A stretch of 64,000 nt of DNA. It comes from Pseudomonadota bacterium (lineage in GTDB: Bacteria > Pseudomonadota > Alphaproteobacteria > Rhizobiales > Xanthobacteraceae). The notes under the pieces are model-generated. The model was not told where the DNA came from and ran no database searches. It saw nothing but the letters and a program-made list of their open reading frames with translations. Positions 8,425 through 17,698 of this stretch are shown piece by piece. The stretch's first letter is position 1; every line of letters starts with the position of its first letter. Made by a program: the position numbers and the translations under genes. Location: assembly GCA_023404675.1 (NCBI GenBank), contig JAEYAW010000034.1, forward strand, positions 124,001-188,000, given 5' to 3'.

Positions 8425-9549
8425 TCAGATCCCCCGCTGGTTGACCGGGCCGACCGGCAATCCGACCAGCTTGCCATGGCCCTTCGATACCGCAATGACG
8501 CGCCCGCCATTCTCCGCGATCACGGCCGTGATGCCGTGGACTTCTCCCGACGCACGACTGTGCAAACTCTCCCGCACATTTCCATCGCCGCCGATGCGGG
8601 CGACGAGACCGTAAGATCGCGGGGGCGCCCACGGCTTCTGGATACCCAGTTTCTTGATCCGGCCGATCTGCATGACTTCGCGGTAGTCGATCGAGCCGCC
8701 AAGTCGCGGCCCGACCCACAGATCCGGCGACACTGTTGCCAGCATCCGCCTGCGGAAATCGTCCTCACGCAGGACAAACTCCATGAGCTGGGTCCGCAGA
8801 CCGAAAAACGCGAGCCAGTAGTCGCCACGCGCAGCGCGCGAGATCCGGCAAGGATAGCCCGCGAAATTCTTCACCAGCACGTCGGGAGTTCCGCCGCCGA
8901 CAGGAAAAAGGCTGAGACGATGCGCCCACGACTCGGTCACCAGCAGGCCGCGACCATCGTGGGAGACGGTAACGCCCCCGGGCCAGTCCAGATGATCGGC
9001 GAGCACTCGCGGATTCGACAGCCGGCTGTCGCAGGCAATGAGCCTCCCGGAGGGAGGGCGCTTTTCAAGAAGATCGCGATGCCAGTCAGCGACGGCATTG
9101 TGGCGCGATCCATCCGTGACGAAGACGGTTCCGTCGTCGCCGACAGCAATCGCGGTGGGACAACGCAGCGCAGAACCGCCCGCCGAATCCAGCCGGGCGA
9201 TGATGCGGCCCCGCTCGTCGATGGCGCACATCCCCTGTCCCGAGAGTGCGACCAGCAGCCCGGTCGATGGTGACCAGGCCAGCGCACCCGCTTCGGCATC
9301 GAACGTTGCAACGGTCCGCCGCTGACCGAAATCGTCTCCCTCGCAGGCGTAAACGCAACGACCGCTGGACACGTACAGCGTCCCATCTCCCGACAACGCC
9401 AATGCATCGGGCGCATCGAACGCGGCACCCAGCACGATGGCTCGATCAAGCCGCTCGTTCGGAGAGAAGTTACCATCCAGAACCGGGATGGCATGAACAT
9501 CCCGATTGGGGTGAAAGATGCGATCGAAGATATCACGCGCCAGCGACAT
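8425..9549 (-). CDS. SMP-30/strictosidine-synthase-like beta-propeller protein
   Basis: 374 residues of repeating beta-propeller blades (for example DALALSGDGTLYVSSG, PTAIAVGDDGTVFVTDGSRH, GGVTVSHDGRGLLVTESWAH), the pattern of SMP-30/gluconolactonase and strictosidine-synthase-like six-bladed propellers. The last part has the strictosidine-synthase-like YWLAFFGLRTQLME and a closing HGITAVIAENGGRVIA blade. No signal peptide is visible, so it should be cytoplasmic. It overlaps the end of the permease-propeller fusion gene by 17 bp, so the two are co-translated. A lactonase role on an imported sugar-like compound is plausible, but catalytic metal ligands were not verified. Confidence 0.85.
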   Translation of the reverse strand: MSLARDIFDRIFHPNRDVHAIPVLDGNFSPNERLDRAIVLGAAFDAPDALALSGDGTLYVSSGRCVYACEGDDFGQRRTVATFDAEAGALAWSPSTGLLVALSGQGMCAIDERGRIIARLDSAGGSALRCPTAIAVGDDGTVFVTDGSRHNAVADWHRDLLEKRPPSGRLIACDSRLSNPRVLADHLDWPGGVTVSHDGRGLLVTESWAHRLSLFPVGGGTPDVLVKNFAGYPCRISRAARGDYWLAFFGLRTQLMEFVLREDDFRRRMLATVSPDLWVGPRLGGSIDYREVMQIGRIKKLGIQKPWAPPRSYGLVARIGGDGNVRESLHSRASGEVHGITAVIAENGGRVIAVSKGHGKLVGLPVGPVNQRGI

Positions 9550-11728
9550 GCTTCACCCTTGCGTCCGCAATATTCTTGACATTCCCCGCAGCCACGGCGC
9601 GGCGCCCGTCGCTGTCCGGCGACCAGTAGGATGTCCAGCCGGTCCACCCGACGTCGGCGTTTGCCAGCTTCACCCGGCCGATCCGGTTATTTTCAAGCCC
9701 GCCGATATAGAGGTAGCCCTTGTGCTCGCGCATCGATGTGATGGTTGGATGCGACTTGCCGCCGGGATCCCACAAGGATTCGAGAACATTCCCATTGTCG
9801 TCAAACTTGATGACGCAACCATAGTTGATGCCGGGGCACATCCACTCGTCGGGCGGAATCTGTTTCACCATGCGTGTTCGAAATGCGGGATCGGCCATCG
9901 CGAGATCGTAGACAGGAGAGCGCAGGCCGACGAGCGCAAGCCAGTAAGTGCCATCGGATGCACGGTTCACGTTGTCCGGATAACCGGGCAGATTATCGAC
10001 AAGCAGCTCGAGCTGCCCTTCCTTCTCGCCCGCAATCCAGTAGCGGTAGATGCGGCAGAGCCATGTGGAAACCCACAGCACCGACCGACCATCATGTGAG
10101 ACGCAGACGCCATTCGGAAACGCGAGGTTGGACAGCACCGTTCTGGTCTTTCCCGTCGCGGGATCGTGGCAGACGATGCGGCCGTTACCGCGCCCCTCGA
10201 AACCGTCGAGCGCCCAGTCCGACAGATCGTATCGCGTGGTGGCGTCGCTGAAGTAGATTTTCCCATCGGGCGCGACATCGAGATCGTCGGCCAGCCACAG
10301 CCGGGAGTCGTCCTTGAAGCGATACCAGGTGCGGTTGGTTTCGTCCGTCACCTTGAAGACCGAACGATCCGGCCGGACCCCATAGACGCCCATGCCCGCG
10401 ACGCAAACGAGAACGTTCTTGTCGCGGTCGAGCGCCATGCCGAGCGGACGGCCACCGATGCGGGCAAATTCCTCACGCACCTCATAGTCCGGGGCGAGAA
10501 AGCGGATGATCGAGCCGTTGCGGTTCACCGTGTAAAGATGGTCATTCTCGTCGAGGATGATGTCTTCCGGGCCCTCGATCTTGTCGAGCGCGATCGCCTC
10601 GGCATTCCTGAGCCGATCGTTTTCCGCGAACACGGTCCCGCTGTCACGCGCGATGGATGCTGGCGGGTTGAACTCCACCAGCGTCGGCGTGACATAGATC
10701 TTCTGCAGAATCTTGCCCTTGTTCTTGACGAACTTGACATTGAACGCAACGGCTGCAAGCAGGATGGCGCCGATGGTCGCCGTCGTCAGGCTGCCGTGAG
10801 TGCCGAGTTGCACGAGGCCATTGATCAGCAGGAAGATGATGGCCGCGCCCATCAGCGCCCGGCTGATCGTCCCCCTCCCGCCGGACAGGCTGATGCCGCC
10901 CAGCACGGCCGCCGCCAGTGCATTGACCTCCCACCCCACGCCGGTGTCGGTGCCGGCGCTGTTCTGACGCGCGGCATAGAGAATGCCGGCCAGCGATGCC
11001 AGCATGCCCGACAGCACATAGGCCGTGAACAGCGACCGCTTCACATCGATTCCCGCGTGACGCGCGGCCTTGCGGCTCGATCCCACCGCCATGATATGAA
11101 CGCCCGATCGGATGCGCGTCAGATAAAGATGCATCGCAAGACCGATCACGATCAGGCACACCATGTTGATCGGAATGCCGAAAAGAAATCCACCGCCGAG
11201 AAAGTCCCAGGCCTCGCTGTCGGATGACGCGCCGGCGAGTTCGGTCGCGAAACTTCCCGTGATCTTGTTATAGGCGGCGCGCAGAATGATCAGCACCACC
11301 ATGGTGGTCAGAAACGGGCGTGTCTTGGCATAGGCGATCAGACCACCGTTGATCGCACCGATCAATGCGCCCCAGGCCAGCACCGCGGCGACCGTCAACG
11401 GCAACGGCCACTCAAGGACGGTGAGAAAATAGAGCGTCAGGAAATCCGCCATCGCGAAAACGGCGCCGACGGAAAGGTCCAACCCTCCGGACAGGATCGA
11501 AATGGCCATGGCCATCGCGACGAATCCCTGCTCGGGAAAGCTGCGCATCAATTGCTGGAGCTGCGGAACGGACGTGTAGCCAGGAATCAGCGCGATGAAT
11601 GCGCCGAACACGACCAACAGCAGGGTAAATGGAACGATCGGCTCCATCCACCGCTTTTCCAGCAACTCGCCGAGCAGGAGTTGCGGCGACAGGCGATACC
11701 ACAGTCGTCGAAGGGAGTTCATGAGCAT
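9533..11728 (-). CDS. ABC permease fused to SMP-30/strictosidine-synthase-like domain
   Basis: 731-residue protein with two parts. Residues about 1-335 are a ribose-type ABC permease (BPD_transp_2): many hydrophobic helices and the EAA-like segment AAAVLGGISLSGGRGTISRA. After KFVKNKGKILQKIYVTPTLV, residues about 360-715 form a six-bladed propeller with DIILDENDHLYTVNRNG, DLDVAPDGKIYFSDATTRYD and NGVCVSHDGRSVLWVSTWLC, the last two being typical of strictosidine-synthase-like proteins. Both halves look intact and the frame is continuous, so this is a real fusion, not a sequencing join. It implies that the lactonase-like domain is tethered on the cytoplasmic side of the importer. It is followed by a second free propeller gene. 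Confidence 0.9.
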   Translation of the reverse strand: MLMNSLRRLWYRLSPQLLLGELLEKRWMEPIVPFTLLLVVFGAFIALIPGYTSVPQLQQLMRSFPEQGFVAMAMAISILSGGLDLSVGAVFAMADFLTLYFLTVLEWPLPLTVAAVLAWGALIGAINGGLIAYAKTRPFLTTMVVLIILRAAYNKITGSFATELAGASSDSEAWDFLGGGFLFGIPINMVCLIVIGLAMHLYLTRIRSGVHIMAVGSSRKAARHAGIDVKRSLFTAYVLSGMLASLAGILYAARQNSAGTDTGVGWEVNALAAAVLGGISLSGGRGTISRALMGAAIIFLLINGLVQLGTHGSLTTATIGAILLAAVAFNVKFVKNKGKILQKIYVTPTLVEFNPPASIARDSGTVFAENDRLRNAEAIALDKIEGPEDIILDENDHLYTVNRNGSIIRFLAPDYEVREEFARIGGRPLGMALDRDKNVLVCVAGMGVYGVRPDRSVFKVTDETNRTWYRFKDDSRLWLADDLDVAPDGKIYFSDATTRYDLSDWALDGFEGRGNGRIVCHDPATGKTRTVLSNLAFPNGVCVSHDGRSVLWVSTWLCRIYRYWIAGEKEGQLELLVDNLPGYPDNVNRASDGTYWLALVGLRSPVYDLAMADPAFRTRMVKQIPPDEWMCPGINYGCVIKFDDNGNVLESLWDPGGKSHPTITSMREHKGYLYIGGLENNRIGRVKLANADVGWTGWTSYWSPDSDGRRAVAAGNVKNIADARVKHVAGA

Positions 11729-11806
11729 CCGGCTTTCAGGAAGCGGATGCCATCGCGACGACGCGCGACAGCATCCGTCATGACGATACGGCGGGAAGGC
11801 GCGCCG

Positions 11807-12829
11807 CTACTCCTTGGGCACGACGAAGCAGTATTGCCGGTCGTCCTTGCTCGAGACCCAATAGTTTGTCGTGTAGTACGCCAGCTGGGTGGTGCCGGCC
11901 GGCCGGGAATCCTGCAAAAGCGTCAGGACGGCATTGACGATGGCTTCGCCCTGCGTGTCGGCTCGATAAGACAGGTTCTTGGTGAAAAGCCCCTGCTCCA
12001 CCATATCGCAATCGGCCGGCTGACCGTCGCTGGCAACGAAGACCTTCACCTGCCCCTGCTTGCCGGCGTTCTTGACCACCTGCGCAGCGCCAACTGTCTG
12101 CGGCCCCCACACGCTGAAGATGCCGCAAAGGTCTGGATGCTGCTGCAACACGTTTGTCGTCACGTCTGCGGCCTTGTTGGCATCCCAGTTGGTGGGCTGC
12201 GAGGACACGACCTTGATCGACGGATCGTTCTTGAACACCTCGCCCGCGGCCTTCACCATGTCGAGCGAATAGGCTGCCGTGGCTTCGCCCTGAAGGATCG
12301 ATATCTTGCCGGAGCCCTTGCCACCGCCGCAGGTTTTGACGACCTCGTCGGCCAGCATGCGGCCGAGCTTGGGCACGTCGGCTCCAACATAGGCGTCGGT
12401 CAGCTGGTTCGAGGCCATGTTGACCTGAATGACCTTGATGCCGGCCTGCATGGCCCGCTTCAGTTCGCGCGCCAGCAACGTGGTGGTCGGATTCTGGACG
12501 ACAAGAACATCGGGCTTCTCATTGATGAGCGAAGAGACCGCCTGCAACTGCACATCCGACTTCATGTTCGGATCGCGCGTCACCATCTTGATGCCGTAGT
12601 CGTCGAAATGCGCTTTCATCACGCGCGTCCACTCGCCCTCGAGGACACCCATCCATACGGGCACCCAGGCCACGGTCTTGCCTTTCACCGCCTTCTCGAA
12701 CTTCTCGAACAGTTCAGCGCGCGGATCGGCGGCGCTGGCCTGACCGGCACCGAGCGCAATGGCTACGGCCACGAAAGTGGCCGCGCCGCATCGCATGCCC
12801 CAACCTGGAGCCTTCGTCGTGATCGACAT
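11807..12829 (-). CDS. Periplasmic sugar-type substrate-binding protein
   Basis: 340 residues with an N-terminal signal peptide (hydrophobic core AATFVAVAIALGAGQASAAD, likely cut after ASA) and a periplasmic-binding-protein-like domain of the ribose type (Peripla_BP_4). Typical pieces are DVLVVQNPTTTLLARELKRA, AGIKVIQVNMASNQLTDAYVG and GKISILQGEATAAYSLDMV. GGAGG at -14 to -9 gives a strong ribosome site before ATG 12829. The open frame continues upstream to 13933 but that part is antisense to the permease gene and not coding. It lies between the two permease genes of the operon and delivers the substrate to them. The ligand cannot be named. Confidence 0.95.
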   Translation of the reverse strand: MSITTKAPGWGMRCGAATFVAVAIALGAGQASAADPRAELFEKFEKAVKGKTVAWVPVWMGVLEGEWTRVMKAHFDDYGIKMVTRDPNMKSDVQLQAVSSLINEKPDVLVVQNPTTTLLARELKRAMQAGIKVIQVNMASNQLTDAYVGADVPKLGRMLADEVVKTCGGGKGSGKISILQGEATAAYSLDMVKAAGEVFKNDPSIKVVSSQPTNWDANKAADVTTNVLQQHPDLCGIFSVWGPQTVGAAQVVKNAGKQGQVKVFVASDGQPADCDMVEQGLFTKNLSYRADTQGEAIVNAVLTLLQDSRPAGTTQLAYYTTNYWVSSKDDRQYCFVVPKE

Positions 12830-12888
12830 TGTTGCTTCCTCCAATGAATGTTTTGGTTTTTTGTAGCAAGACACATTCAAGGCCTGCG

Positions 12889-13890
12889 TCAGTCGCCCTG
12901 CTTCGCTGTCTCCTCGTCGCGGGGATGAATGTAGCTGTCGAGCATGATCGCAAGGAGCAGCACCGCACCCTTGATCATGTCCTGGGTCTGAATATCGAGG
13001 TTCATGATCGTCATGGCATTGAGCAGAACGCCGATCAGCAGCGTCCCGGCGACGACACTGACAACGTTTCCCCGACCGCCGACCAGACTGACGCCCCCCA
13101 GCACCACCACGAGAATGACATCGAAGATCATCGTCGACTCGACAATCTGCAAATGCATCAGCGACGTCGATCCCACCATGATGATGCCACCGACATAACC
13201 GATCACGGCGCACAACGCATATTCGATCATGGTCAGCGGACGTGTCGCGATTCCGGACATCCGGGCGGCCTGCGCATTGTCGCCGTGAGCATAGATGAAG
13301 CGCCCGATGACAGTGCGGGACAGAAACAGATGCAGCAGGACCGCGCAGATGATGAAAGCGACGAGCGGCACGGGAATTCCGCCGAGCACCGTTCCGCCAA
13401 GCATCAAGAGGATGTCGTGGCCGGGCTCGAGGAACACCTGATAGTGAGGGACGACCAGCGCCCGCGTCAGGCCAAGTATCAGCAATCCCGACGCCAGCGT
13501 GGTGAACAGCGCCGGAATCTCGATCACGGAAATCAGATAGCCGTTCAGGACACCGATCAGAATGGCCAGTACCAGCCCGAACGTGATGGCGGCTGCCGCA
13601 GGCCACCCGCTGTTGATCAACGTCACCGCGATCGCGCTCGAGCAGGCCAGCGTCGCGATCTGCGAGAGATCGATGCCGCGCCCGATGACGACAACCGCCA
13701 TTCCGAGCGCAAGAATGCCGAGAATCGAAATGTTGCGCGCAAGCGTGAACAGATTGCCGAGAGATATGAACCCCGGAAGCGTCGTGCCCAATATCACGAC
13801 GAGCAGCAACGTGACGCCGAGAACAATCATCGATTGACTGGGCTTGAAAGGCGCACGACGACGCCCACCGGCCAACGCTTCGCTGGACAC
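12889..13890 (-). CDS. Ribose-type ABC transporter permease
   Basis: 333-residue integral membrane protein with about eight to ten hydrophobic segments and the RbsC-family signatures LGMAVVVIGRGIDLSQIATL, NGYLISVIEIPALFTTLASG and VVVLGGVSLVGGRGNVVSVV. The GTG at 13890 is preceded by GAGGAGG with 4 nt spacing, a near-perfect ribosome site, and is preferred over the ATG at 14079, which would put translation through the divergent promoter region. It is the first gene of the leftward transporter operon; with the permease half of the 9533-11728 fusion it probably forms a heterodimeric pore. The operon is likely controlled by the divergent GntR regulator. Confidence 0.93.
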   Translation of the reverse strand: MSSEALAGGRRRAPFKPSQSMIVLGVTLLLVVILGTTLPGFISLGNLFTLARNISILGILALGMAVVVIGRGIDLSQIATLACSSAIAVTLINSGWPAAAAITFGLVLAILIGVLNGYLISVIEIPALFTTLASGLLILGLTRALVVPHYQVFLEPGHDILLMLGGTVLGGIPVPLVAFIICAVLLHLFLSRTVIGRFIYAHGDNAQAARMSGIATRPLTMIEYALCAVIGYVGGIIMVGSTSLMHLQIVESTMIFDVILVVVLGGVSLVGGRGNVVSVVAGTLLIGVLLNAMTIMNLDIQTQDMIKGAVLLLAIMLDSYIHPRDEETAKQGD

Positions 13891-14020
13891 GATTCCTCCT
13901 CGTCCCGCTAGACCGACCGCCCGATGCGGGCATCGAAGCGAACCGGCGTTTCCCCTGGACCTTCCGGTCCTCAGCGCCTTTGCGACTTTTGCAGAGGCAC
14001 CTGTTGTTTGTTGCAAGTTA

Positions 14021-14034
14021 TTTGTTATAACAAA
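14021..14034. promoter_or_regulatory. Perfect 14-bp palindrome, probable GntR operator
   Basis: TTTGTTATAACAAA reads the same on both strands. It lies in the AT-rich 164-bp gap between the divergent permease operon (GTG 13890) and the GntR gene (ATG 14055), 21 bp before the latter. FadR-subfamily GntR proteins bind short AT-rich palindromes near their own genes. The site is placed to control both directions. Confidence 0.6.
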
Positions 14035-14054
14035 CTCAACATAAGGTTCCGGCC

Positions 14055-14762
14055 ATGTCAATGACCATTCGCGGTACATTTCCGGATCAAGATCCGGCTC
14101 GCCCTTTCCGCGGACAGATTTCCAAGGAGAGCGTCAGTCAGCAGGCCTATGTCGCGATCCGCGACTCGTTGATGCGCAGCCGTCTGAAGCCGGGCCAGAA
14201 GCTCGTCGCCCGTCAGGTCGCGGACGAACTCGGGATCAGCGTCACGCCGGTGCGGGAATCACTGCTGCGGCTGGCGTCCGAGCATGTGCTGACGATCGAC
14301 GAGCGCGGCACAGTGATGGTCCCGAACCTCACTCGCGAACGTTGCATCGAGATTCGCGATCTGCGGCGCCTGCTCGAGGGAGAAGGCGCCGCTCGCGCCG
14401 CGCTTCTGGCAAACGAGCATGACATTGCCAACCTGCAGGCGATCCATGCGCGCTATGCCACGACGGAAGGACGACGCGACTTCGCCGGCGCGCTCGTGGA
14501 AAACGAGAACTTCCATTTCGCGATCTGCCGTCTTGCGCAGGCGCCTGCTCTGTTTCGGCTCGTCGAGAACCTGTGGATGCAGTTCGGACCGATTCTCTCC
14601 GCTCTGTACGATGGCGCCAAGCGCCCCTTTCATGGCCGCAAGCATGGGCACGAGATGATCATTGAGGCGCTGACGACAAAGAATCCCGAGGCGGCCCGGC
14701 AGTCCATGAGCCAGGACATCCTCATCGGCGGCGCGGCACTTCTCGAAAAATTCTCGGACTGA
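14055..14762 (+). CDS. GntR family regulator, FadR/FCD subfamily
   Basis: 235 residues. N-terminal winged helix: VSQQAYVAIRDSLMRSRLKP, then VARQVADELGISVTPVRESL, the conserved GntR recognition helix. The C-terminal all-helical FCD ligand domain has the metal/ligand histidine region ENENFHFAICRLA and a late HGHEMIIEALTTK. FCD regulators usually sense organic acids or sugar acids and repress a neighbouring catabolic operon. It is divergent from the ABC importer operon and 40 bp upstream of the acyl-CoA ligase gene, with which it is probably co-transcribed. The palindrome at 14021-14034 is the likely operator. The ATG at 14061 is a second possible start. Confidence 0.93.
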   Translation: MSMTIRGTFPDQDPARPFRGQISKESVSQQAYVAIRDSLMRSRLKPGQKLVARQVADELGISVTPVRESLLRLASEHVLTIDERGTVMVPNLTRERCIEIRDLRRLLEGEGAARAALLANEHDIANLQAIHARYATTEGRRDFAGALVENENFHFAICRLAQAPALFRLVENLWMQFGPILSALYDGAKRPFHGRKHGHEMIIEALTTKNPEAARQSMSQDILIGGAALLEKFSD

Positions 14763-14802
14763 TCCCAAAATCAAGAACACCAACTCAAAGGAAACGCACC
14801 AG

Positions 14803-16425
14803 ATGCGTCAGAACTGGTGGCCCGACAATGGACCCGGCGGGTTGCTCCGCCGCGAGACGCACTACGACGGCCGCGACATGCTGTGCTATGCGGACCGGCC
14901 TCTCACGCTCGGCGATATGCTCGATACGCTGGTCGAGCGCTTTCCGCACCGGCCCGCGCTGGTCGAGGGGCGGACGCTCACCTACCGGGAGCTTGACGAG
15001 ATTGCCCGCGCCATCGCCGCCAACCTGGCGGACCGGGGGATCGCGCCGGGCGATCGTGTGGCCCTGTTTCTCGGCAACTGCTGGGAATTCATGGCATCGC
15101 TCGCAGCATGTGTGCGGCTCGGCGCGATCGTCGTGCCGATCGGCACGCGGCAACGCCGGGCAGAACTCGAATTCCTTCTGAACAATTGCGGCGCGAAGGT
15201 TTTGATCCTCGAAGACGAACTGTTCGAATTTCTACCGACGCGGCCGGAGTTGCCGCAGCTTCAGCACATATTCGCGCTCACAGCTCCGCAAGGAGACGCG
15301 CAGGCCTTTTCCGCGCTCCTGCAGGCGAATGACGCCCGCCTGCCTCATCCCACGGTCGGCGAAGAAGATACGGCGATCATTCTCTATACGTCCGGCACGA
15401 CAGGGCGGCCGAAAGGGGCGATGCTCACCCATCTCGGGATCGTCCATTCCTCGCTGACCTTCGCGCGCTGCCATGGCCTCACCGAGCAGGATCGCGCCAT
15501 CGTCGCGGTCCCGCTCTCGCATGTGACCGGCCTCGTGGGCGTGGCGCTGGCCGCGATGATTGTCGGCGGTTGCGTCGTGCTGATGCGACAGGCCTACAAG
15601 ACGCCTGACTTCCTCGCCCTCGCAAGCCGCGAGCGCATCACGTATTCGATCCTCGTTCCGACCATCTACACGCTCTGCGCGATGGCGCCGGATCTCGATA
15701 CTCACGATCTGTCGTCCTGGCGGATCGGCTGCTTCGGTGGCGCACCGATGCCGGTGCCAACTATCGAGATGCTGGCCAGACGCCTCCCCAATCTCGAACT
15801 GCTCAATGCCTACGGGGCGACGGAGACGACATCGCCGAGCACAGTCATGCCGCGCGCGGCATGGCGCGACCATGTGGACAGCGTCGGTGTTGCCAATCCC
15901 TGCGCCCGGATCCGGGTGGTCGGCGACGATGGGAACGACCTGCCCCCCGGCGAGCACGGCGAACTTCTTATCGCGGGACCAATGGTCGTGCCCGGATATT
16001 GGCAACGTCCCGATGCCAACGCCTCCGATTTCGTGGATGGCTTCTGGCGATCCGGCGATATCGGCGCCGTGGACGCCAACGGCTTCGTTCGCGTGTTCGA
16101 TCGCAAGAAGGACATGATCAATCGCGGAGGCTTCAAGATTTTCAGCGCTGAGGTCGAGAGCATCATCTGCGGCATCGACGGCGTGCAGGAATGCGCCATC
16201 TTCGGCTATCCCGATCCGGTGCTCGGCGAGAGGGTCTGCGCCGTGGTCGTTACGGCGGAGGACAACCCGCTTACTCACACCGCTGTGCAGGCCTTCTGCG
16301 CGGAGCGGCTCTCCAACTACAAGGTGCCGGAGACCATCATCATCCGCCCCGAACCGCTGCCGCGCAACGCCAATGGCAAGATCCAGAAGACCTTGCTTCG
16401 AGCGGAACGATTGCCGGCATCCTGA
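14803..16425 (+). CDS. Class I adenylate-forming acyl-CoA ligase
   Basis: 540 residues, normal length for an ANL-superfamily acyl-CoA synthetase. The P-loop motif ILYTSGTTGRPKGAM, the NAYGATETTS motif, the hinge FWRSGDIGAVDANGFVRVFD with KKDMINRGG, and the C-terminal catalytic lysine in PRNANGKIQKTLL are all present. It converts a carboxylic acid plus ATP and CoA to an acyl-CoA. It starts MRQNWWPDNGPG after an AAGGAAA ribosome site. It follows the GntR gene and may activate the compound brought in by the divergent importer for the acyl-CoA dehydrogenase at 5567. Specificity (fatty acid, aromatic or terpenoid acid) is not readable. It is the last gene before accessory DNA. Confidence 0.93.
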   Translation: MRQNWWPDNGPGGLLRRETHYDGRDMLCYADRPLTLGDMLDTLVERFPHRPALVEGRTLTYRELDEIARAIAANLADRGIAPGDRVALFLGNCWEFMASLAACVRLGAIVVPIGTRQRRAELEFLLNNCGAKVLILEDELFEFLPTRPELPQLQHIFALTAPQGDAQAFSALLQANDARLPHPTVGEEDTAIILYTSGTTGRPKGAMLTHLGIVHSSLTFARCHGLTEQDRAIVAVPLSHVTGLVGVALAAMIVGGCVVLMRQAYKTPDFLALASRERITYSILVPTIYTLCAMAPDLDTHDLSSWRIGCFGGAPMPVPTIEMLARRLPNLELLNAYGATETTSPSTVMPRAAWRDHVDSVGVANPCARIRVVGDDGNDLPPGEHGELLIAGPMVVPGYWQRPDANASDFVDGFWRSGDIGAVDANGFVRVFDRKKDMINRGGFKIFSAEVESIICGIDGVQECAIFGYPDPVLGERVCAVVVTAEDNPLTHTAVQAFCAERLSNYKVPETIIIRPEPLPRNANGKIQKTLLRAERLPAS

Positions 16426-16952
16426 CAGATTGGGCAATCGGGCTTTCAAGTGGCGTGAGCACGGAGCTCTTGCAGCCGCCTTCGCCGAAGTTCATCGCAA
16501 GCCGGGAATCCTCAGAGCGAAGTACAGCGCACAGACTCGCCCTTCGCAATTTCCGTGCTGCCGGCACGGATTCGGACGAGGCCATCGGCGATGGACAACG
16601 GAGCGAGCGATCTCGAAGGGATTCATGGGCAGGTTTCCTTGAGCTCATCACCAAATCTGGCTGATGAATGACTGCCGTTGCCATCCCAAGGCAAGTAGCC
16701 ATCAGTTCACTGACGGCCGTGTTTCAGACATGCAGGATTGGGCAAGAGCGTTGAAACGGCAACTCGCTACACCGCATGATGGTGTGCGGTGATCGGCGGC
16801 AATATCGAGCCATAGAGGGCAATCGGCGGTGTTTGGCGGGCCGCGAGCGACCAAGAAGAGAACTATGTGTACGCTATAGCCCGATGACTTCCACAGTGTC
16901 CTTAGGCCCGCCCCCAAGGCGAAATTCAGAATCGCGTCATAGGCTGAGCCCC
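16426..16952. other. Gene-free stretch at the left edge of the accessory region
   Basis: 527 bp without a convincing gene on either strand; short open frames lack ribosome sites and family features. No copy of the tRNA-Ser 3' end was found here, so this stretch does not show an attachment site for the element that ends at the tRNA gene. Confidence 0.5.
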
Positions 16953-17495
16953 CTACAATAGGAGCCCGTCTGGTCTCTTCTTTTCGTCCTCCGTCGGTTC
17001 GATCATGGTCTTTGCGGTGCCGCCGCCGGCGTCCGGCGCTGCCTCCGCGCGACTTGCCGGCGACATTGCTTGATCGGGCGCGCGTAGGAATCTCCGCCGA
17101 TCCAGACCTGCATAGTCAATCAAAAGACCGATGATCGTCTTCGCCTCTGGAGGCAAGCCTCCAGAATTTGGAGCTGCCCGGGCAAAGGCCGCAGCCTCCA
17201 ATTGGATCGCCGCATCGATTAATTCTCGGCCGGCCGCTGGCCTCGAAAAGAAGTCGATGAACGGACCGATGGGCAAATTCTCGACGGCGTGCTGAAAACC
17301 CGAGCGGATTGTCGCTGCCGCAGCTCCAGTCTTATCGAGGTAATCCGTTGCGACCCGCTCTGCAAATCCCAGATACCGGCTTGCCGATCCATCCGCCGCG
17401 TTTCCGAAGACGAGCCCGTCGCGGAAATATGCACGGCGGCTTTCCGCGTCGCCAAATGCCGTGGTCCTTCCGACATAGTCGGCAGCGATCGCCAC
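16953..17495 (-). CDS. Hypothetical protein, probably truncated at the 5' end
   Basis: 180 residues from GTG 17495. It reads as an ordinary soluble protein (YVGRTTAFGDAESRRAYFRD, AVENLPIGPFIDFFSRPAAG, AKTIIGLLIDYAGLDRRRFL) with an acidic, Pro/Ala-rich tail. I do not recognise the family. The reading frame stays open upstream of 17495 (preceding residues GVSASL) into the end of the IS3 remnant, so the native N-terminus may have been lost when the IS inserted or decayed. There is no partner gene in the same direction. It may be a leftover of the chromosome or of an older mobile element. Confidence 0.45.
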   Translation of the reverse strand: MAIAADYVGRTTAFGDAESRRAYFRDGLVFGNAADGSASRYLGFAERVATDYLDKTGAAAATIRSGFQHAVENLPIGPFIDFFSRPAAGRELIDAAIQLEAAAFARAAPNSGGLPPEAKTIIGLLIDYAGLDRRRFLRAPDQAMSPASRAEAAPDAGGGTAKTMIEPTEDEKKRPDGLLL

Positions 17496-17512
17496 TAATG
17501 ACGCGGATACCC

Positions 17513-17698
17513 CTACCGCCGTCGCTCCTGGGCGATGGCCTTCATGCGCTCACGCAGCGAGACGTCATCCCCGCGCGCGGCTCTGTATCTCATGGTCATG
17601 CGGCACAAGCCGGTGGCTTTAAACGCCCGCCGTTCGCTCATCGCGTGATGCCCCACGAGATGGCCGACAGCTTTTCGCTTGGCAGCGGGCGTTACCAC
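17513..17698 (-). pseudogene. IS3-family orfB N-terminal remnant
   Basis: In the frame following orfA, the sequence from GTG 17698 reads TPAAKRKAVGHLVGHHAMSE, RRAFKATGLCRMTMRYRAAR and LRERMKAIAQERRR, the conserved start of the OrfB transposase of IS3 elements of the IS407/IS2-like type. A TAG then replaces the expected phenylalanine of the usual RRRFGYRRLH motif. A trace of GY follows and homology stops near 17500. The whole DDE catalytic core is missing, so the element cannot transpose by itself. Confidence 0.85.

Noticed and set aside
11807..13933. 708-codon frame that would fuse an N-terminal extension to the periplasmic binding protein
   Set aside because: A strong ribosome site and signal peptide begin at 12829; the upstream part is a shadow of the permease gene.
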